Of a stretch of DNA of 64,000 nt, positions 10,186-22,519 are shown one piece after another. The translations under genes were made by a program, and so were the position numbers. Under the pieces are notes generated by a model. That model saw nothing but the letters and a program-made list of their open reading frames with translations, was not told where the DNA came from and made no database searches. How positions within the stretch are numbered: the first letter of the stretch is position 1; every line of letters begins with the position of its first letter. Source of the stretch: Druceiella hillmani (taxonomy: Eukaryota > Arthropoda > Insecta > Lepidoptera > Hepialidae); NCBI GenBank assembly GCA_039881145.1, contig JAYKKI010000150.1, positions 682,001-746,000 on the forward strand, in the 5' to 3' direction.

Positions 10186-12981
10186 TTGGTTTTCACACTT
10201 GAGGTTTTGATAATACGAATTTTAAAACACACACAATTCAGAATGCACGGTGTCCTCAACATGCAAGTGGTATACATTTCTTCTTGTATAACACGTCCAA
10301 CTTCACAAACTGACGAAAATCAGCAACTGCCGAGCGCTTCGCGCTGCTTGTTTGTTACTTCCAATTGTTACGTAACGCGTAAACATGTTTGTGACAGGTT
10401 GCGCTCGCAGCGGTTTTACCATTATTTTTAAACACTAATTGGTTTTCACACTTATTGTTTTGATAATACGAATTTTAAAACACACAATTCATAATGCACT
10501 AATTGGTTTTCACACTTGATGTTTTGATAATACGAATTTTAAAACACACACAATTTAGAATGCACTAATTGGTTTTCACACTTAACGTTTGGGAAACACG
10601 AATTTTAAAACACACACAATACAGAACGCACGGTGTCCTCAACATGCACATGTTATACTTTTCTCACGGAATAACATGTCCATATTCACAAACTGACGAA
10701 TATCGACAACTGCCGCGCGCTTCGCACTGCTTGTTGGTGACTTCCAATTGCCACGTGACGAGTAAACAACGAATGGAACAATATATTTGAACACTTATTA
10801 GTTTTCACACTTAACGTTTTTAAAACTCGATTTTTAAAACACACACAATACAGAACGCACGGTGTCCTCAACATGCACGTGGTATACTTTTCTTCCGGAA
10901 TAACACGTCCGTCTTCACAAACTGACGAATATCAACTGACTGCCGCTCGCTCGGCACAGCTCGTTGATTACCCCCAATTGTTACGTAACGCGTAAACATG
11001 TTTGTGACAGGTTGCGCTCGCAGCGGTTGGACCATTATTTTCAAACACTAATTGGTTTTCACACTTGATGTTTTGATAATACGAATTTTAAAACACACAC
11101 AATTCAGAATGCACTAATTGGTTTTCACACTTGAGGTTTTGATAATACGAAATTTAAAACACACACAATTCAGAATGCACGGTGTCCTCAACATGCAAGT
11201 GGTATACATTTCTTCCGGTATAGCACGTCCAACTTCACAAACTGACGGAAATCAGCAACTGCCGAGCGCTTCGCGCTGCTTGTTTGTTACTTCCAATTGT
11301 TACGTAACGCGTAAACATGTTTGTGACAGGTTGCGCTCGCAGCGGTTTTACCATTATTTTCAAACACTAATTGGTTTTCACACTTATTGTTTTGATAATA
11401 CGAATTTTAAAACACACAATTCATAATGCACTAATTGGTTTTCACACTTGATGTTTTGATAATACGAATTTTAAAACACACACAATTTAGAATGCACTAA
11501 TTGGTTTTCACACTTAACGATTGGGAAACACGAATTTTAAAACACACACAATACAGAACGCACGGTGTCCTCAACATGCACATGTTATACTTTTCTCACG
11601 GAATAACATGTCCATATTCACAAACTGACGAATATCGACAACTGCCGCGCGCTTCGCACTGCTTGTTGGTGACTTCCAATTGCCACGTGACGAGTAAACA
11701 ACGAATGGAAGCATATATTTGAACACTTATTAGTTTTCACACTTAACGTTTGGAAAACTCGATTTTTAAAACACACACAATACAGAACGCACGGTGTCCT
11801 CAACATGCACGTGGTATACTTTTCTTCCGGAATAACACGTCCGTCTTCACAAACTGACGAATATCAACTGACTGCCGCTCGCTCGGCACAGCTCGTTGAT
11901 TACCCCCAATTGTTACGTAACGCGTAAACATGTTTGTGACAGGTTGCGCTCGCAGCGGTTGGATTATTATTTTCAAACACTAATTGGTTTTCACACTTGA
12001 TGTTTTGATAATACGAATTTTAAAACACACACAATTCAGAATGCACTAATTGGTTTTCACACTTGAGGTTTTGATAATACGAATTTTAAAACACACACAA
12101 TTCAGAATGCACGGTGTCCTCATCATGCAAGTGGTATACATTTCTTCCGGTATAACACGTCCAACTTCACAAACTGACGAAAATCAGCAACTGCCGCGAG
12201 CTTCGCGCTGCTTGTTTGTTACTTCCAATTGTTACGTAACGCGTAAACATGTTTGTGACAGGTTGCGCTCGCAGCGGTTTTACCATTATTTTCAAACACT
12301 AATTGGTTTTCACACTTATTGTTTTGATAATACGAATTTTAAAACACACAATTCATAATGCACTAATTGGTTTTCACACTTGATGTTTTGATAATACGAA
12401 TTTTAAAACACACACAATTTAGAATGCACTAATTGGTTTTCACACTTAACGTTTGGGAAACACGAATTTTAAAACACACACAATACAGAACGCACGGTGT
12501 CCTCAACATGCGCATGTTATACTTTTCTCACGGAATAACATGTCCATATTCACAAACTGACGAATATCGACAACTGCCGCGCGCTTCGCACTGCTTGTTG
12601 GTGACTTCCAATTGCCACGTGACGAGTAAACAACGAATGGAACAATATATTTGAACACTTATTAGTTTTCACACTTAACGTTTTTAAAACTCGATTTTTA
12701 AAACACACACAATACAGAACGCACGGTGTCCTCAACATGCACGTGGTATACTTTTCTTCCGGAATAACACGTCCGTCTTCACAAACTGACGAATATCAAC
12801 TGACTGCCGCTCGCTCGGCACAGCTCGTTGATTACCCCCAATTGTTACGTAACGCGTAAACATGTTTGTGACAGGTTGCGCTCGCAGCGGTTGGACCATT
12901 ATTTTCAAACACTAATTGGTTTTCACACTTGATGTTTTGATAATACGAATTTTAAAACACACACAATTCAGAATGCACTAA
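10186..12981 (+). repeat. Three 932-bp HORs (A at 10186, 11118, 12050)
   Basis: Full module order. The sequence of A types (TTCTTG form, GAAATTTAAAAC form, CATCATGC form) repeats that seen after 545 and 6139 with fewer intervening units, consistent with expansion and contraction of one ancestral multi-HOR block. Confidence 0.95.
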
Positions 12982-13300
12982 TTGGTTTTCACACTTGAGG
13001 TTTTGATAATACGAATTTTAAAACACACACAATTCAGAATGCACGGTGTCTTCAACATGCAAGTGGTATACATTTCTTCCGGTATAGCACGTCCAACTTC
13101 ACAAACTGACGGAAATCAGCAACTGCCGAGCGCTTCGCGCTGCTTGTTTGTTACATCCAATTGTTACGTAACGCGTAAACATGTTTGTGACAGGTTGCGC
13201 TCGCAGCGGTTGGACCATTATTTTCAAACACTAATTGGTTTTCACACTTGATGTTTTGATAATACGAATTTTAAAACACACACAATTCAGAATGCACTAA
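12982..13300 (+). repeat. Extra 319-bp A'+s3 unit, copy 4
   Basis: A' with GTCTTCAAC and TTACATCC and the GAGCGCTTCGCG form. It is 3115 bp (1251+2x932) after copy 3. It is the last 319-bp unit in the window. Confidence 0.95.
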
Positions 13301-14230
13301 TTGGTTTTCACACTTGAGGTTTTGATAATACGAATTTTAAAACACACACAATTCAGAATGCACGGTGTCCTCAACATGCAAGTGGTATACATTTCTTCTT
13401 GTATAACACGTCCAACTTCACAAACTGACGAAAATCAGCAACTGCCGAGCGCTTCGCGCTGCTTGTTTGTTACTTCCAATTGTTACGTAACGCGTAAACA
13501 TGTTTGTGACAGGTTGCGCTCGCAGCGGTTTTACCATTATTTTTAAACACTAATTGGTTTTCACACTTATTGTTTTGATAATACGAATTTTAAAACACAC
13601 AATTCATAATGCACTAATTGGTTTTCACACTTGATGTTTTGATAATACGAATTTTAAAACACACAATTTAGAATGCACTAATTGGTTTTCACACTTAACG
13701 TTTGGGAAACACGAATTTTAAAACACACACAATACAGAACGCACGGTGTCCTCAACATGCACATGTTATACTTTTCTCACGGAATAACATGTCCATATTC
13801 ACAAACTGACGAATATCGACAACTGCCGCGCGCTTCGCACTGCTTGTTGGTGACTTCCAATTGCCACGTGACGAGTAAACAACGAATGGAACAATATATT
13901 TGAACACTTATTAGTTTTCACACTTAACGTTTTTAAAACTCGATTTTTAAAACACACACAATACAGAACGCACGGTGTCCTCAACATGCACGTGGTATAC
14001 TTTTCTTCCGGAATAACACGTCCGTCTTCACAAACTGACGAATATCAACTGACTGCCGCTCGCTCGGCACAGCTCGTTGATTACCCCCAATTGTTACGTA
14101 ACGCGTAAACATGTTTGTGACAGGTTGCGCTCGCAGCGGTTGGACCATTATTTTCAAACACTAATTGGTTTTCACACTTGATGTTTTGATAATACGAATT
14201 TTAAAACACACACAATTCAGAATGCACTAA
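13301..14230 (+). repeat. 930-bp HOR with shortened s2
   Basis: The s2 before B at 13682 has ACACACAATTTAG where other copies have one more AC, making it 64 bp. All other modules have standard length. This is direct evidence of slippage in the AC tract. Confidence 0.93.
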
Positions 14231-16094
14231 TTGGTTTTCACACTTGAGGTTTTGATAATACGAAATTTAAAACACACACAATTCAAAATGCACGGTGTCC
14301 TCAACATGCAAGTGGTATACATTTCTTCCGGTATAGCACGTCCAACTTCACAAACTGACGGAAATCAGCAACTGCCGAGCGCTTCGCGCTGCTTGTTTGT
14401 TACTTCCAATTGTTACGTAACGCGTAAACATGTTTGTGACAGGTTGCGCTCGCAGCGGTTTTACCATTATTTTCAAACACTAATTGGTTTTCACACTTAT
14501 TGTTTTGATAATACGAATTTTAAAACACACAATTCATAATGCACTAATTGGTTTTCACACTTGATGTTTTGATAATACGAATTTTAAAACACACACAATT
14601 TAGAATGCACTAATTGGTTTTCACACTTAACGATTGGGAAACACGAATTTTAAAACACACACAATACAGAACGCACGGTGTCCTCAACATGCACATGTTA
14701 TACTTTTCTCACGGAATAACATGTCCATATTCACAAACTGACGAATATCGACAACTGCCGCGCGCTTCGCACTGCTTGTTGGTGACTTCCAATTGCCACG
14801 TGACGAGTAAACAACGAATGGAAGCATATATTTGAACACTTATTAGTTTTCACACTTAACGTTTGGAAAACTCGATTTTTAAAACACACACAATATAGAA
14901 CGCACGGTGTCCTCAACATGCACGTGGTATACTTTTCTTCCGGAATAACACGTCCGTCTTCACAAACTGACGAATATCAACTGACTGCCGCTCGCTCGGC
15001 ACAGCTCGTTGATTACCCCCAATTGTTACGTAACGCGTAAACATGTTTGTGACAGGTTGCGCTCGCAGCGGTTGGATTATTATTTTCAAACACTAATTGG
15101 TTTTCACACTTGATGTTTTGATAATACGAATTTTAAAACACACACAATTCAGAATGCACTAATTGGTTTTCACACTTGAGGTTTTGATAATACGAATTTT
15201 AAAACACACACAATTCAGAATGCACGGTGTCCTCATCATGCAAGTGGTATACATTTCTTCCGGTATAACACGTCCAACTTCACAAACTGACGAAAATCAG
15301 CAACTGCCGAGCGCTTCGCGCTGCTTGTTTGTTACTTCCAATTGTTACGTAACGCGTAAACATGTTTGTGACAGGTTGCGCTCGCAGCGGTTTTACCATT
15401 ATTTTTAAACACTAATTGGTTTTCACACTTATTGTTTTGATAATACGAATTTTAAAACACACAATTCATAATGCACTAATTGGTTTTCACACTTGATGTT
15501 TTGATAATACGAATTTTAAAACACACACAATTTAGAATGCACTAATTGGTTTTCACACTTAACGTTTGGGAAACACGAATTTTAAAACACACACAATACA
15601 GAACGCACGGTGTCCTCAACATGCACATGTTATACTTTTCTCACGGAATAACATGTCCATATTCACAAACTGACGAATATCGACAACTGCCGCGCGCTTC
15701 GCACTGCTTGTTGGTGACTTCCAATTGCCACGTGACGAGTAAACAACGAATGGAACAATATATTTGAACACTTATTAGTTTTCACACTTAACGTTTTTAA
15801 AACTCGATTTTTAAAACACACACAATACAGAACGCACGGTGTCCTCAACATGCACGTGGTATACTTTTCTTCCGGAATAACACGTCCGTCTTCACAAACT
15901 GACGAATATCAACTGACTGCCGCTCGCTCGGCACAGCTCGTTGATTACCCCCAATTGTTACGTAACGCGTAAACATGTTTGTGACAGGTTGCGCTCGCAG
16001 CGGTTGGACCATTATTTTCAAACACTAATTGGTTTTCACACTTGATGTTTTGATAATACGAATTTTAAAACACACACAATTCAGAATGCACTAA
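14231..16094 (+). repeat. Two 932-bp HORs (A at 14231, 15163)
   Basis: Full module order. The first A has the private substitution ATTCAAAATGCAC in its head. The C at 14843 has AATATAGAACGC. The second A joins a CATCATGCAAG start with a GAGCGCTTCGCG and TTATTTTTAAAC end, so it is mosaic. Confidence 0.95.
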
Positions 16095-18886
16095 TTGGTT
16101 TTCACACTTGAGGTTTTGATAATACGAAATTTAAAACACACACAATTCAGAATGCACGGTGTCCTCAACATGCAAGTGGTATACATTTCTTCCGGTATAG
16201 CACGTCCAACTTCACAAACTGACGGAAATCAGCAACTGCCGAGCGCTTCGCGCTGCCTGTTTGTTACTTCCAATTGTTACGTAACGCGTAAACATGTTTG
16301 TGACAGGTTGCGCTCGCAGCGGTTTTACCATTATTTTCAAACACTAATTGGTTTTCACACTTATTGTTTTGATAATACGAATTTTAAAACACACAATTCA
16401 TAATGCACTAATTGGTTTTCACACTTGATGTTTTGATAATACGAATTTTAAAACACACACAATTTAGAATGCACTAATTGGTTTTCACACTTAACGTTTG
16501 GGAAACACGAATTTTAAAACACACACAATACAGAACGCACGGTGTCCTCAACATGCGCATGTTATACTTTTCTCACGGAATAACATGTCCATATTCACAA
16601 ACTGACGAATATCGACAACTGCCGCGCGCTTCGCACTGCTTGTTGGTGACTTCCAATTGCCACGTGACGAGTAAACAACGAATGGAACAATATATTTGAA
16701 CACTTATTAGTTTTCACACTTAACGTTTTTAAAACTCGATTTTTAAAACACACACAATACAGAACGCACGGTGTCCTCAACATGCACGTGGTATACTTTT
16801 CTTCCGGAATAACACGTCCGTCTTCACAAACTGACGAATATCAACTGACTGCCGCTCGCTCGGCACAGCTCGTCGATTACCCCCAATTGTTACGTAACGC
16901 GTAAACATGTTTGTGACAGGTTGCGCTCGCAGCGGTTGGACCATTATTTTCAAACACTAATTGGTTTTCACACTTGATGTTTTGATAATACGAATTTTAA
17001 AACACACACAATTCAGAATGCACTAATTGGTTTTCACACTTGAGGTTTTGATAATACGAATTTTAAAACACACACAATTCAGAATGCACGGTGTCCTCAA
17101 CATGCAAGTGGTATACATTTCTTCCGGTATAGCACGTCCAACTTCACAAACTGACGAAAATCAGCAACTGCCGAGCGCTTCGCGCTGCTTGTTTGTTACT
17201 TCCAATTGTTACGTAACGCGTAAACATGTTTGTGACAGGTTGCGCTCGCAGCGGTTTTACCATTATTTTCAAACACTAATTGGTTTTCACACTTATTGTT
17301 TTGATAATACGAATTTTAAAACACACAATTCATAATGCACTAATTGGTTTTCACACTTGATGTTTTGATAATACGAATTTTAAAACACACACAATTTAGA
17401 ATGCACTAATTGGTTTTCACACTTAACGATTGGGAAACACGAATTTTAAAACACACACAATACAGAACGCACGGTGTCCTCAACATGCACATGTTATACT
17501 TTTCTCACGGAATAACATGTCCATATTCACAAACTGACGAATATCGACAACTGCCGCGCGCTTCGCACTGCTTGTTGGCGACTTCCAATTGCCACGTGAC
17601 GAGTAAACAACGAATGGAACAATATTGTTGAACACTTATTAGTTTTCACACTTAACGTTTAGAAAACACGAATTTTAAAACACACAATACAGAACGCACG
17701 GTGTCCTCAACATGCACGTAATATACTTTTCTTCCGGAATAACACGTCCGTCTTCACAAACTGACGAATATCAACTGACTGCCGCTCGCTCGGCACAGCT
17801 CGTTGATTACCCCCAATTGTTACGTAACGCGTAAACATGTTTGTGACAGGTTGCGCTCGCAGCGGTTTTACCATTATTTTCAAACACTAATTGGTTTTCA
17901 CACATGATGTTTTGATAATACGAATTTTAAAACACACAATCCATAATGCACTAATTGGTTTTCACACTTGAGGTTTTGATAATACGAAATTTAAAACACA
18001 CACAATTCAGAATGCACGGTGTCCTCAACATGCAAGTGGTATACATTTCTTCCGGTATAGCACGTCCAACTTCACAAACTGACGGAAATCAGCAACTGCC
18101 GAGCGCTTCGCGCTGCTTGTTTGTTACTTCCAATTGTTACGTAACGCGTAAACATGTTTGTGACAGGTTGCGCTCGCAGCGGTTTTACCATTATTTTCAA
18201 ACACTAATTGGTTTTCACACTTATTGTTTTGATAATACGTATTTTAAAACACACAATTCATAATGCACTAATTGGTTTTCACACTTGATGTTTTGATAAT
18301 ACGAATTTTAAAACACACACAATTTAGAATGCACTAATTGGTTTTCACACTTAACGTTTGGGAAACACGAATTTTAAAACACACACAATACAGAACGCAC
18401 GGTGTCCTCAACATGCGCATGTTATACTTTTCTCACGGAATAACATGTCCATATTCACAAACTGACGAATATCGACAACTGCCGCGCGCTTCGCACTGCT
18501 TGTTGGTGACTTCCAATTGCCACGTGACGAGTAAACAACGAATGGAACAATATATTTGAACACTTATTAGTTTTCACACTTAACGTTTTTAAAACTCGAT
18601 TTTTAAAACACACACAATACAGAACGCACGGTGTCCTCAACATGCACGTGGTATACTTTTCTTCCGGAATAACACGTCCGTCTTCACAAACTGACGAATA
18701 TCAACTGACTGCCGCTCGCTCGGCACAGCTCGTCGATTACCCCCAATTGTTACGTAACGCGTAAACATGTTTGTGACAGGTTGCGCTCGCAGCGGTTGGA
18801 CCATTATTTTCAAACACTAATTGGTTTTCACACTTGATGTTTTGATAATACGAATTTTAAAACACACACAATTCAGAATGCACTAA
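16095..18886 (+). repeat. HORs of 932, 928 and 932 bp (A at 16095, 17027, 17955)
   Basis: The 928-bp HOR (17027-17954) has a C with TTTAGAAAACACGAATTTT and one AC less, plus the 64-bp s3 form. Its B at 17410 has GGCGACTTCC and ends AATATTGTTG. The s1 near 18208 has ATACGTATTTT. These markers recur in the block 25314-31500, offset by about 9219 bp. Confidence 0.95.
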
Positions 18887-19498
18887 TTGGTTTTCACACT
18901 TGAGGTTTTGATAATACGAATTTTAAAACACACACAATTCAGAATGCACGGTGTCCTCAACATGCAAGTGGTATACATTTCTTCCGGTATAGCACGTCCA
19001 ACTTCACAAACTGACGAAAATCAGCAACTGCCGAGCGCTTCGCGCTGCTTGTTTGTTACTTCCAATTGTTACGTAACGCGTAAACATGTTTGTGACAGGT
19101 TGCGCTCGCAGCGGTTTTACCATTATTTTCAAACACTAATTGGTTTTCACACTTATTGTTTTGATAATACGAATTTTAAAACACACAATTCATAATGCAC
19201 TAATTGGTTTTCACACTTGATGTTTTGATAATACGAATTTTAAAACACACACAATTTAGAATGCACTAATTGGTTTTCACACTTAACGATTGGGAAACAC
19301 GAATTTTAAAACACACACAATACAGAACGCACGGTGTCCTCAACATGCACATGTTATACTTTTCTCACGGAATAACATGTCCATATTCACAAACTGACGA
19401 ATATCGACAACTGCCGCGCGCTTCGCACTGCTTGTTGGCGACTTCCAATTGCCACGTGACGAGTAAACAACGAATGGAACAATATTGTTGAACACTTA

Positions 19499-19725
19499 TT
19501 AGTTTTCACACTTAACGTTTAGAAAACACGAATTTTAAAACACACAATACAGAACGCACGGTGTCCTCAACATGCACGTAATATACTTTTCTCACGGAAT
19601 AACACGTCCATATTCACAAACTGACGAATATCGACAACTGCCGCGCGCTTCGCACTGCTTGTTGGTGACTTCCAATTGCGTCGTGACGAGTAAACAACGA
19701 ATGGAACAATATATTTGAACACTTA
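19499..19725 (+). repeat. Extra B' module (227 bp)
   Basis: The head is C-like at its start (TTAGTTTTCAC, TTTAGAAAACACG), then ATGCACGTAATATAC, then a B-like body (TCTCACGG, CGACAACTG). The dyad position has GCGTCGTGACGAG instead of CCACGTGACGAG. Related B' modules occur at 58269 and 60360, but those keep CCACGTGAC. Confidence 0.92.
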
Positions 19726-19978
19726 TTAGTTTTCACACTTAACGTTTGGAAAACTCGATTTTTAAAACACACACAATTCAGAATGCACGGTGTCCTCAAC
19801 ATGCAAGTGGTATACATTTCTTCCGGTATAACACGTCCAACTTCACAAACTGACGAAAATCAGCAACTGCCGAGCGCTTCGCGCTGCTTGTTTGTTACTT
19901 CCAATTGTTACGTAACGCGTAAACATGTTTGTGACAGGTTGCCCTCGCAGCGGTTTTACCATTATTTTCAAACACTAA
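19726..19978 (+). repeat. C/A hybrid module, copy 1
   Basis: The head is C (TTAGTTTTCAC, CTCGATTTTTAAAAC) and the body is A (ATTCAGAATG, ATGCAAGTGG, GAAAATCAGC, GGTTTTACC end). The switch lies in or next to the AC tract. It carries the private change TTGCCCTCGCAGCGG for TTGCGCTCGCAGCGG, also found in the hybrid at 31510. Confidence 0.93.
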
Positions 19979-20657
19979 TTGGTTTTCACACTTATTGTTT
20001 TGATAATACGAATTTTAAACCACACAATTCATAATGCACTAATTGATTTTCATACTTGATGTTTTGATAATACGAATTTTAAAACAGACACAATTTAGAA
20101 TGCACTAATTGGTTTTCACACTTAACGTTTGGGAAACACGAATTTTAAAACACACACAATACAGAACGCACGGTGTCCTCGACATGCACGTGGTATACTT
20201 TTCTTCCGGAATAACATGTCCATATTCACAAACTGACGAATATCGACAACTGCCGCGCGCTTCGCACTGCTTGTTGGTGACTTCCAATTGCCACGTGACG
20301 AGTAAACAACGAATGGAACAATATATTTGAACACTTATTAGTTTTCACACTTAACGTTTGGAAAACTCGATTTTTAAAACACACACAATACAGAACGCAC
20401 GGTGTCCTCAAAATGCACGTGGTACACTTTTCTTCCGGAATAACACGTCCGTCTTCCCAAACTGACGAATATCAACTGACTGCCGCTCGCTCGGCACAGC
20501 TCGTTGATTACTTCCAATTGTTACGTAACGCGTAAACATGTTTGTGACAGGTTGCGCTCGCAGCGGTTGGACCATTATTTTCAAACACTAATTGGTTTTC
20601 ACACTTGATGTTTTGATAATACGAATTTTAAAACACACACAATTCAGAATGCACTAA

Positions 20658-22519
20658 TTGGTTTTCACACTTGAGGTTTTGATAATACGAATTTTAAAAC
20701 ACACACAATTCAGAATGCACGGTGTCCTCAACATCCAAGTGGTATACATTTCTTCTTGTATAACACGTCCAACTTCACAAACTGACGAAAATCAGCAACT
20801 GCCGAGCGCTTCGCGCTGCTTGTTTGTTACTTCCAATTGTTACGTAACGCGTAAACATGTTTGTAACAGGTTGCGCTCGTAGCGGTTTTACCATTATTTT
20901 CAAACACTAATTGTTTTTCACACTTATTGTTTTGAGAATACGAATTTTAAAACACACAATTCATAATGCACTAATTGGTTTTCACACTTGATGTTTTGAT
21001 AATACGAATTTTAAAACACACACAATTTAGAATGCACTAATTGGTTTTCACACTTAACGTTTGGGAAACACGAATTTTAAAACACACACAATACAGAACG
21101 CATGGTGTCCTCAACATGCACATGTTATACTTTTCTCACGGAATAACATGTCCATATTCACAAACTGACGAATATCGACAACTGCCGCGCGCTTCGCACT
21201 GCTTGTTGGTGACTTCCAATTGCCACGTGACGAGTAAACAACGAATTGAACAATATATTTGAACACTTATTAGTTTTCACACTTAACGTTTGTAAAACTC
21301 GATTTTTAAAACACACACAATACAGAACGCACGGTGTCCTCAACATGCACGTGGTATACTTTTCTTCCGGAATAACACGTCCGTCTTCACAAACTGACGA
21401 ATATCAACTGACTGCCGCTCGCTCGGCACAGCTCGTTGATTACCCCCAATTGTTACGTAACGCGTAAACATGTTTGTGACAGGTTGCGCTCGCAGCGGTT
21501 TTACCATTATTTTCAAACACTAATTGGTTTTCACACATGATGTTTTGATAATACGAATTTTAAAACACACAATCCATAATGCACTAATTGGTTTTCACAC
21601 TTGATGTTTTGATAATACGAATTTTAAAACACACACAATTCAGAATGCACGGTGTCCTCAACATGCAAGTGGTATACATTTCTTCCGGTATAACACGTCC
21701 AACTTCACAAACTGACGAAAATCAGCAACTGCCGAGCGCTTCGCGCTGCTTGTTTGTTACTTCCAATTGTTACGTAACGCGTAAACATGTTTGTGACAGG
21801 TTGCGCTCGCAGCGGTTTTACCATTATTTTTAAAAACTAATTGGTTTTCACACTTATTGTTTTGATAATACGAATTTTAAAACACACAATTCATAATGCA
21901 CTAATTGGTTTTCACACTTGATGTTTTGATAATACGAATTTTAAAACACACACAATTTAGAATGCACTAATTGGTTTTCACACTTAACGATTGGGAAACA
22001 CGAATTTTAAAACACACACAATACCGAACGCACGGTGTCCTCAACATGCACATGTTATACTTTTCTCACGGAATAACATGTCCATATTCACAAACTGACG
22101 AATATCGACAACTGCCGCGCGCTTCGCACTGCTTGTTGGTGACTTCCAATTGCCACGTGACGAGTAATCAACGAATGGAACAATATATTTGAACACTTAT
22201 TAGTTTTCACGCTTAACGTTTGGAAAACTCGATTTTTAAAACACACACAATACAGAACGCACGGTGTCCTCAACATGCACGTGGTACACTTTTCTTCCGG
22301 AATAACACGTCCGTCTTCACAAACTGACGAATATCAACTGACTGCCGCTCGCTCGGCACAGCTCGTTGATTACTTCCAATTGTTACGTAACGCGTAAACA
22401 TGTTTGTGACAGGTTGCGCTCGCAGCGGTTGGACCATTATTTTCAAACACTAATTGGTTTTCACACTTGATGTTTTGATAATACGAATTTTAAAACACAC
22501 ACAATTCAGAATGCACTAA
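20658..22519 (+). repeat. HORs of 930 and 932 bp (A at 20658, 21588)
   Basis: The A at 20658 carries TTTGTAACAGG and GCTCGTAGCGG, then TTGTTTTTCAC in s1; I use this set as the 'GTAACAGG' A type. The A at 21588 has CTTGATG in place of CTTGAGG and ends TTATTTTTAAAAACTAA. The two types alternate repeatedly downstream. The 930 length comes from the 64-bp s3 with AATCCATAATG. Confidence 0.95.

Larger units (their letters stand above)
18887..20657 (+). repeat. Rearranged HORs with extra B' and C/A hybrid
   Basis: Module order is A 18887, s1, s2, B 19270-19498, B' 19499-19725 (227 bp), C/A hybrid 19726-19978 (253 bp), s1 19979-20042, s2 20043-20108, B 20109-20337, C 20338-20591, s3 20592-20657. The s1 has TTTAAACCACAC and the s2 AAAACAGACAC, markers shared with the modules near 34876, 40402 and 44996. 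This is the most rearranged stretch in the window. Confidence 0.93.
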
